From an uncultured Caldilinea sp. (GTDB lineage: Bacteria > Chloroflexota > Anaerolineae > Caldilineales > Caldilineaceae): a DNA stretch of 12,500 nucleotides. Below, piece after piece: positions 1 to 12,500 of the stretch (position 1 is the stretch's first letter; every line of letters starts with the position of its first letter). The position numbers were made by a program, and so were the translations under genes. The DNA lies in contig NZ_CAKZMJ010000057.1 in the NCBI RefSeq assembly GCF_937128415.1, positions 1-12,500 on the forward strand. Reading direction: 5' to 3'. Under the pieces are notes generated by a model. That model ran no database searches and was not told where the DNA came from. It saw only the letters and a list, made by a program, of their open reading frames with translations.

Positions 1-299
<299 letters not shown>

Positions 300-453
300 C
301 CATGGGCGAGCGCTCCTAAACATGGCTGGCCTGCCTGGCGCGATAGAGTTTGTTCAAGTTTTCTCTAGCGCTGCGGCGGAAAGGAACCAGCTGTCACACG
401 ATTCAACGCAATCTTATTCAGCCGACCGTCGGAACCGAACAGGTCGGTTGCAC

Positions 454-494
454 CAACTGCGCTGTAGCGTTGGCTGCAGCGCAGTTGCGTTTTT
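454..494 (+). terminator. Intrinsic terminator downstream of recA
   Basis: Arms CAACTGCGCTG (454-464) and CAGCGCAGTTG (477-487) pair perfectly. Inside them AGC (466-468) pairs with GCT (473-475) across a GTTG loop, with a T-G wobble joining the two parts, giving a nearly continuous stem of about 15 pairs. It is followed by CG and then TTTTT (490-494). It lies 155 bases after the recA stop, which is rather far, but nothing else in the gap looks coding. A weaker hairpin just upstream (CCGACC 422-427 with GGTCGG 441-446) may add to it. Confidence 0.8.
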
Positions 495-555
495 AGCAAG
501 GGGGGATCGCGCTTCATCGCAACAATGTGAAGCGACGGTCGACCTGGCAGATGGA

Positions 556-573
556 TGTGAACAATTTATCACA
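556..573. promoter_or_regulatory. Inverted repeat TGTGA-N8-TCACA before rny
   Basis: TGTGA (556-560) and TCACA (569-573) form a perfect 5+5 inverted repeat separated by the AT-rich spacer ACAATTTA. It ends 19 bases before the rny start. The half-sites are those of CRP-type regulators, but that family uses a 6-base spacer and here it is 8, so assignment to CRP/FNR is not supported. It could be an operator for an unknown regulator or chance. I found no convincing -35/-10 pair around it. Confidence 0.3.
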
Positions 574-592
574 CTGGTGAGGTCATCGCTCT

Positions 593-2161
<1,569 letters not shown>

Positions 2162-2222
2162 ACGTTGAATTTCCGTGAGCCGGATGCGCTTTCCATCCTG
2201 GAGCGCATCCGGTCAATCGCAT

Positions 2223-2229
2223 GGAGGGG
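2223..2229 (+). promoter_or_regulatory. Ribosome binding site deciding the lutB start
   Basis: GGAGGGG ends five bases before GTG 2235 and has no equivalent before the upstream in-frame GTG at 2175. The residues between 2175 and 2235 do not look like a LutB N-terminus. The 73-base gap after rny has no terminator, so lutB may be read from the rny transcript. Confidence 0.7.
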
Positions 2230-2234
2230 TGTTC

Positions 2235-3677
<1,443 letters not shown>

Positions 3678-3705
3678 ACTCGGAGAAGACCGATGCGCCG
3701 GAGGG

Positions 3706-3760
3706 CCCAGAGAAGGCAGCGCAAAACGCTCGCTGCCTCTCTGCGCTTTGGCGGTGAAAA
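3706..3760. repeat. Hairpin-forming intergenic repeat-like element
   Basis: Arms at 3709-3721 and 3731-3742 (AGAG-A-AGGCAGCG with CGCTGCCTCTCT) form a 12-pair stem with one bulged A. The right side continues as CTGCGCTTTGGCGGTGAAAA. Read on the minus strand this is the TTTTCACCGCCAAAGCGCAG type of text that I recall as a dispersed intergenic repeat in many bacterial genomes; translated it gives the spurious FTAKAQR peptide. No T-run follows the stem, so it is not a clear intrinsic terminator, although it sits right after the lutB stop. Membership in the repeat family is from memory. Confidence 0.45.
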
Positions 3761-3782
3761 ATCGCATCACTTGAAATAGAAC

Positions 3783-3800
3783 GACGCCTGGTTTGGCGTC
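3783..3800 (+). other. Small hairpin in the gpmA leader
   Basis: GACGCC (3783-3788) and GGCGTC (3795-3800) form a perfect six-pair stem around the loop TGGTTT, 42 bases before the gpmA start. It may be a weak structural element of the 5' leader. I could not find a convincing promoter in the 165-base gap and do not recognise a known riboswitch. Confidence 0.3.
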
Positions 3801-3842
3801 TCAGCCGACTGGAAATGCAAAGTCAAAAGAAAGGAATGCAAA

Positions 3843-4589
<747 letters not shown>

Positions 4590-4697
4590 GGTCGTCGCCT
4601 GCCTGAATTGCCAGGTCGGCCCTCCCCTTTTGGGGGATGCAGCGCATCGAGATGTGTGACATAGTGAATGCGACGAAAGCAGGAAATTTCCCCAACT

Positions 4698-4703
4698 AAG
4701 GAG
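4698..4703 (+). promoter_or_regulatory. Ribosome binding site deciding the protease start
   Basis: AAGGAG six bases before ATG 4710 selects this start over the in-frame ATG at 4668. The 14 extra residues from the upstream ATG are charged and have no counterpart in the family. Confidence 0.75.
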
Positions 4704-4709
4704 CAAACT

Positions 4710-5603
4710 ATGTCAGAGACACTGCAAACCTTTTCCGATGCGCTGGCGGCTCTGGTGGAGCGCGCAGGTCAGAGCCTCGTGCGCGTCGAAGGGCGCAGCC
4801 GACTGTCGGCCAGCGGCGTCGTTTACACAGCCGACGGCGTAATCGTCACTGCGCACCATGTCGTCGAGCGCAACGAGCACCTGCGCGTCGGTTTGCCGGA
4901 CGGACGGTCGGTCGAAGCCACGCTGATCGGTCGAGACCCCGGCGCCGACCTGGCGGTTCTGCGCGTGACGCAGGAGGCGCTGAATCCGGCGACCTGGGTC
5001 AACGCCGATGAACTGCGCGTTGGCCACCTCGTGCTGGCGACGGCGCGGCCTGGCCGCTCTGTGCAGGCGACGCTCGGCGTCGTCAGCGCGCTGGGCGGCC
5101 CCTGGCGCACGGGTGCAGGCAGCGAGATCGATCACTATCTCCAGACCGACGTGGTGATGTATCCGGGTTTTTCCGGCGGCGCCCTGCTGACCATGGACGG
5201 CCGCATCGCCGGCGTGAACACTTCGGCTCTGGTGCGCGGCGCCAGCGTCGCCATCCCGACGCAGACCGTGGCCCGCAGTGTGGAGACGATTCTCAAACAT
5301 GGGCGCATGCCGCGCGGGTACCTGGGCGTTGGCCTGCAAGCTGTGCCGTTGGACGCTGCGCTGCAAGCGTCGCTCGGTCAGCAGACCGGGTTGATGGTGA
5401 TGTCGGTGGAGGCGGGCGGACCGGCGGCGCAGGCGGGGCTGCTGCAGGGTGATGTGTTGGTGACGCTCGACGGCGTCGCCGTGCAACGCCTGGAGGAATT
5501 GCAGGCGCTGTTGACCGGCGAGCGCGTTGGCAAGACGGTTCCCGTGCGCTTTGTCCGCGCTGGCGCGCTTCAGGAGAAAAACGTCGCCATCGGGCAAAAA
5601 TAG
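4710..5603 (+). CDS. HtrA/DegP-like serine protease with one PDZ domain, no signal peptide
   Basis: Trypsin-like S1C (HtrA) protease that would cleave misfolded or specific proteins. The 297-residue product has a complete triad: H50 in VTAHHVVE, D80 in DPGADLAVL and S155 in GFSGGAL (the usual motif is GNSGGPL). A PDZ domain spans about residues 204-295, starting at RGYLGVGLQ and including GPAAQAGLLQGDVLVTLDG. Most HtrA proteins carry an N-terminal signal peptide or membrane anchor. Here the N-terminus (MSETLQTFSDALAALVERAG) is an amphipathic helix with no hydrophobic core, so a cytoplasmic or peripherally attached enzyme is inferred. It is also shorter than DegP/DegS-like proteins because the N-terminal segment is absent. 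The start is set by the AAGGAG at 4698. The gene may be read with gpmA (120-base gap) and ends at a strong terminator. Confidence 0.9.
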   Translation: MSETLQTFSDALAALVERAGQSLVRVEGRSRLSASGVVYTADGVIVTAHHVVERNEHLRVGLPDGRSVEATLIGRDPGADLAVLRVTQEALNPATWVNADELRVGHLVLATARPGRSVQATLGVVSALGGPWRTGAGSEIDHYLQTDVVMYPGFSGGALLTMDGRIAGVNTSALVRGASVAIPTQTVARSVETILKHGRMPRGYLGVGLQAVPLDAALQASLGQQTGLMVMSVEAGGPAAQAGLLQGDVLVTLDGVAVQRLEELQALLTGERVGKTVPVRFVRAGALQEKNVAIGQK

Positions 5604-5647
5604 GCTGTAGACGAAGATTTTGTCCTCCTAAACCTTTTCTGTTCTGC

Positions 5648-5680
5648 AAGAGGTCGCTCAAAAGCGACCCCTTCTTTTTT
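5648..5680 (+). terminator. Intrinsic terminator after the HtrA-like gene
   Basis: GGTCGCT (5652-5658), loop CAAA, AGCGACC (5663-5669), then CCTTCTTTTTT to 5680. Outside the core stem AAG (5648-5650) can pair with CTT (5671-5673) past one A-C mismatch. Stem, tetraloop and T-run are all textbook, 45 bases after the stop codon. Confidence 0.92.
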
Positions 5681-5740
5681 GGGTCGACGCCGTTCTTCCC
5701 GGGAAGCTCCTTATTTTTTTGACGAAATCATCTGGCTATG

Positions 5741-5765
5741 TCGTAGCTGCGGCTCCCGGCCGTAG
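5741..5765. repeat. Degenerate copy of the GTGCGGCT hairpin repeat
   Basis: TCGTAGCTGCGGCTCCCGGC and the following bases resemble the TCGTAGGTGCGGCTCTCAGC unit (minus-strand form of the repeats at 6654-6678), with several substitutions. It appears to be an old or decayed copy of the element that is multiplied 3' of yceI. Confidence 0.5.
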
Positions 5766-5801
5766 GCTCTTTGGCGAGCCGTGAAGTTTTGGGTGAATCG
5801 T

Positions 5802-5814
5802 TGTGGAATCCACA
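5802..5814. promoter_or_regulatory. Perfect palindrome TGTGGA-A-TCCACA, candidate operator
   Basis: A 6+6 perfect inverted repeat with a one-base centre in the region upstream of yceI. It is not followed by a T-run and is too short to be a terminator. With the palindrome at 5833-5844 it suggests protein binding upstream of the yceI promoter region; the binding protein is unknown. Confidence 0.35.
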
Positions 5815-5832
5815 GTTCGTTCCTGCTTGCAT

Positions 5833-5844
5833 TCACCATGGTGA
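5833..5844. promoter_or_regulatory. Perfect palindrome TCACCATGGTGA, candidate operator
   Basis: A 12-base perfect palindrome 31 bases from the one at 5802-5814 (centre to centre), just before the AT-rich block where a yceI promoter could lie. The best -10 guess is TTTAAT at 5875-5880, with a poor TTGGAT (5850-5855) at a 19-base spacing, so the promoter itself is uncertain. Confidence 0.35.
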
Positions 5845-5911
5845 GCATTTTGGATGTTTCCCAACAGAAATTCGTTTAATGTTAAATTAAATTTCCTGCA
5901 TGTTGAGCAAA

Positions 5912-5941
5912 GGCAAACGTCTTGCCGGGGCGTCTTTTTTT
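5912..5941 (+). terminator. Hairpin plus T-run in the yceI leader (possible attenuator)
   Basis: GGCAA (5912-5916), loop ACGTC, TTGCC (5922-5926), then GGGGCGTC and seven T (5935-5941). An alternative short pairing ACG (5917-5919) with CGT (5931-5933) is possible. The stem is short and set back from the T-run, so its termination strength is doubtful. Its position, 24 bases before the yceI ribosome binding site, would make it a leader attenuator if it works. Confidence 0.3.
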
Positions 5942-5964
5942 CACAAAGAGGTTTTTACAAGGAG

Positions 5965-5971
5965 AAAGGAG
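5965..5971 (+). promoter_or_regulatory. Ribosome binding site deciding the yceI start
   Basis: AAAGGAG seven bases before ATG 5979, preceded by a second AAGGAG at 5959-5964. This selects 5979 rather than the in-frame ATG at 5922, which has no such site and would add residues unlike the family. Confidence 0.75.
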
Positions 5972-5978
5972 TTGCATT

Positions 5979-6524
<546 letters not shown>

Positions 6525-6587
6525 CGGTAAGACCTTGCGGGTCGTTGAGGACGTGCGGCTGCGAGCTGCGCCACGGCGTTCCCTTCT

Positions 6588-6615
6588 CCCCCTCTCCCAA
6601 TGCTGGGAGAGGGGG
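6588..6615. repeat. Unit B hairpin, copy 1
   Basis: CCCCCTCTCCCA (6588-6599), loop ATGC, TGGGAGAGGGGG (6604-6615): a perfect 12-pair stem, followed by CCGGGGGGTGAGGG. It sits 64 bases after the yceI stop and could slow or stop transcription, but there is no T-run, so it is listed as a repeat. Confidence 0.85.
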
Positions 6616-6653
6616 CCGGGGGGTGAGGGCCGCACCCCGCACCCATCGAGAAC

Positions 6654-6672
6654 GTGCGGCTGAGAGCCGCAC
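6654..6672. repeat. Palindromic hairpin GTGCGGCT-GAG-AGCCGCAC, copy 1
   Basis: A perfect 8-pair stem with a 3-base loop. A second perfect copy is at 6760-6778 and a third with one inserted A at 6852-6870. A diverged form is at 6553-6571. This is the core shared by units A and C and resembles REP-type elements in size and symmetry. Confidence 0.85.
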
Positions 6673-6710
6673 CTACGATGAGCCCAGGGTATTTTTCGTA
6701 GGTGCGGCTC
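6664..6710. repeat. 15-base inverted repeat forming a long hairpin
   Basis: GAGCCGCACCTACGA (6664-6678) and its exact reverse complement (6696-6710) are separated by 17 bases ending in a T-run. This places the C unit and an inverted copy head to head, so the region can form either two small hairpins or one large one. Confidence 0.8.
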
Positions 6711-6795
6711 GCAGCAGCGCTTCCTTGGATTTCTCGAGACCTTGCGGGTCATTGAGGACGTGCGGCTGAGAGCCGCACCTACGACGTTCCCTTCT

Positions 6796-6823
6796 CCCCC
6801 TCTCCCAGCATCGGGAGAGGGGG
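6796..6823. repeat. Unit B hairpin, copy 2
   Basis: CCCCCTCTCCC (6796-6806) and GGGAGAGGGGG (6813-6823) pair over a six-base loop AGCATC. The flanks match copy 1 in the same orientation, but the loop reads as the reverse complement of the copy 1 loop apart from one base. Confidence 0.85.
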
Positions 6824-6916
6824 CCGGGGGGTGAGGGCCTCCATCGAGAGCGTGCGGCTGAGAGCCGCAACCTCTGGCGTTCCCCTTTTCCCCAAGATTT
6901 CTTATCGGTGCGAGGG

Positions 6917-8029
<1,113 letters not shown>

Positions 8030-8116
8030 AGGATGAGTGTCTGATTCATGAAAAGAACATTTGTGCTGGCTTCAGTGTATATCATGGAAGAAATTTGGGC
8101 GAATTCGGTGGAGGAC

Positions 8117-8156
8117 GTCGTCCTTTTCGCCGGGTTGTCGTCCTTTTCGCCGGGTT
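8117..8156. repeat. Perfect 20-base tandem duplication
   Basis: GTCGTCCTTTTCGCCGGGTT occurs at 8117-8136 and again, identically, at 8137-8156. It lies in the gap between the divergent glycosylase and racemase genes. Two identical head-to-tail copies point to a recent slippage event or to a doubled protein-binding site. Confidence 0.95.
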
Positions 8157-8254
8157 TCGGTCCAGCAGAGAGTGCGCCAAGGTCGGTTCCACTGCATCCC
8201 CTGGTTTCGTTCGGTCTCACTTCAGGGCGGCGCAGCGCGCCGACGTCCCCCATA

Positions 8255-8263
8255 TGCTATACT
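8255..8263 (+). promoter_or_regulatory. Candidate extended -10 promoter for the racemase gene
   Basis: TG-C-TATACT (8255-8263) matches an extended -10 (TGnTATAAT, 5 of 6 in the hexamer). No -35 match is seen 17 bases upstream, as is usual for extended -10 promoters. The predicted start is near 8270, leaving a leader of about 40 bases with TAGGGG (8295-8300) as ribosome binding site. Confidence 0.5.
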
Positions 8264-8309
8264 TTTTCCTTGCTTTGCCCGCAGCTTCAACTTGTAGGGG
8301 AAATGAGGA

Positions 8310-9458
<1,149 letters not shown>

Positions 9459-9469
9459 ATCAGACGTTT

Positions 9470-10657
<1,188 letters not shown>

Positions 10658-10702
10658 GGGAGGATCTCTTTCGGGTGTTGGCGGTCAACGAATTCAACCA
10701 TG

Positions 10703-10729
10703 GGACGCAGTGCGTCCAGGTTTGCCTGG
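10703..10729. promoter_or_regulatory. Two overlapping inverted repeats at the transcription start: candidate operator
   Basis: GGACGCA-G-TGCGTCC (10703-10717) is a perfect 7+7 inverted repeat. CCAGG-TTTG-CCTGG (10716-10729) is a perfect 5+5 repeat sharing CC with the first. Together they span about +1 to +26 of the predicted dehydrogenase transcript, where a repressor would block transcription. No T-run follows on the minus strand, so a terminator is unlikely. TetR- or GntR-type repressors often control such genes, but no regulator gene is in the window. Confidence 0.55.
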
Positions 10730-10734
10730 AATGG

Positions 10735-10763
10735 AGAATAGGATCAGAGGCGTTTTTTGTCAA
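10735..10763 (-). promoter_or_regulatory. Sigma-70-type promoter of the acyl-CoA dehydrogenase gene
   Basis: On the minus strand: TTGACA (10763-10758), a spacer of exactly 17 bases, and TATTCT (10740-10735). The -35 is perfect and the -10 matches 4 of 6. Transcription should start near 10728, giving a leader of about 70 bases. This is the best promoter in the window. Confidence 0.75.
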
Positions 10764-10774
10764 GGAAACAGCAT

Positions 10775-10787
10775 CGCTCTTTGAGCG
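10775..10787. other. Small palindrome between divergent promoters
   Basis: CGCTC-TTT-GAGCG is a perfect 5+5 repeat lying 12 bases upstream of the dehydrogenase -35 and 25 bases upstream of the ipdC -35. A wider pair, CATCGC (10772-10777) with GCGATG (10795-10800), overlaps it. It could be a shared activator site or chance. Confidence 0.3.
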
Positions 10788-10811
10788 TCTTCAGGCGATG
10801 AACCGCAGCGA

Positions 10812-10840
10812 TTGGCCGAACGCTCCGGCAGTGTTATGAT
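10812..10840 (+). promoter_or_regulatory. Candidate sigma-70 promoter of the decarboxylase gene
   Basis: TTGGCC (10812-10817, 4 of 6 matches to TTGACA), a 17-base spacer, and TATGAT (10835-10840, 5 of 6). The predicted start is near 10847, with a leader of about 85 bases ending in a strong ribosome binding site AGGAGGT (10919-10925), seven bases before ATG 10933. Confidence 0.6.
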
Positions 10841-10932
10841 TCGCCGCAGAACGCAGGATTGCAACAACCGGATCGCCCATCGATAGCCTTTCATCCGAGA
10901 CTTCTTTTTTCACCTTTCAGGAGGTCATCGCC

Positions 10933-12500
<1,568 letters not shown>

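Larger units (their letters stand above)
5604..5978. other. Non-coding stretch between the protease and yceI
   Basis: 375 bases without a credible gene. In order it holds the protease terminator (5648-5680), a 12-base palindrome CTTCCCGGGAAG (5694-5705) followed by a T-run, a degenerate copy of the hairpin repeat found downstream (5741-5765), two perfect palindromes (5802-5814 and 5833-5844), an AT-rich block at 5870-5894, a small hairpin with a T-run (5912-5941) and the yceI ribosome binding site. Base composition becomes clearly more AT-rich after 5800, as expected for a regulatory leader. Confidence 0.6.
6531..6873. repeat. Composite repeat array: A-B-C units present twice, about 200-base period
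   Basis: This fills most of the 392-base gap between yceI and the next gene. Unit A is at 6531-6572 and 6738-6779 (4 differences in 42). Unit B is at 6577-6630 and 6785-6838 (identical except for five adjacent bases in the hairpin loop). Unit C is at 6643-6674 and 6841-6873 (one substitution, one insertion). An inverted copy of the A/C hairpin lies between the two sets at 6696-6719. All units form hairpins and none codes for protein. Similar elements are scattered through many GC-rich bacterial genomes; here a segment of about 200 bases seems to have been duplicated as a block. Confidence 0.85.

Noticed and set aside
579..589. Shared 11-mer GAGGTCATCGC before rny and before ipdC (10921-10931)
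   Set aside because: Both contain a ribosome binding site; the rest of the match is short enough to be chance and the genes are unrelated.
4601..4640. Possible terminator after gpmA (CCCC-TTTT-GGGG)
   Set aside because: The stem is only four to five pairs and no T-run follows it.
5905..5945. Possible c-di-GMP (GEMM) riboswitch because of AAAGGCAAAC
   Set aside because: The second conserved part (GACGCAAAGCC) and the tetraloop receptor region are absent, and the element is too short.

Overview
The window is GC-rich chromosomal DNA carrying nine protein-coding genes. Two run off the edges: the 3' end of recA on the left, and the first ~522 codons of a thiamine-diphosphate decarboxylase on the right. 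I saw no phage, transposase, CRISPR, rRNA or tRNA. Gene content (recA next to RNase Y, a LutB-type Fe-S protein, many intergenic GC-rich hairpin repeats, acyl-CoA genes) fits a free-living, metabolically versatile bacterium. My best guess is Chloroflexota (Anaerolineae/Caldilineae-like), but this rests on general impression and not on a marker gene.

Layout. 1-299: RecA C-terminus, closed by a strong intrinsic terminator at 454-494. 593-2161: rny (RNase Y). 2235-3677: lutB-like Fe-S protein without lutA or lutC beside it. 3843-4589: gpmA (2,3-BPG-dependent phosphoglycerate mutase). 4710-5603: HtrA-like serine protease with one PDZ domain and no signal peptide, closed by a textbook terminator (5648-5680). 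5979-6524: YceI-family protein with a palindrome-rich leader. 6531-6873: a composite of short hairpin-forming repeats present twice with a period of about 200 bases. 6917-8029 (minus): AlkZ-like winged-helix DNA glycosylase. 8310-9458: alpha-methylacyl-CoA racemase. 9470-10657 (minus): acyl-CoA dehydrogenase, convergent with the racemase. 10933-end: indolepyruvate/phenylpyruvate decarboxylase-like enzyme, divergent from the dehydrogenase.

How the genes may work together. The left part is housekeeping: DNA repair, RNA turnover, glycolysis, proteolysis. The right part is a small accessory metabolic cluster. The racemase makes (2S)-methyl-acyl-CoA, the form that acyl-CoA dehydrogenases can oxidise. 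The decarboxylase turns aromatic or branched 2-keto acids into aldehydes. A pathway joining these is inference only. The dehydrogenase has the best promoter in the window (TTGACA, 17-base spacer, TATTCT), with two overlapping inverted repeats placed where a repressor would sit; this is the clearest regulatory signal here.

The window looks mostly ordinary. The observations most worth a second look are the dehydrogenase operator, the composite repeat with its inverted hairpin loop, the yceI leader, and the orphan lutB. I found no convincing new defence or mobile system.
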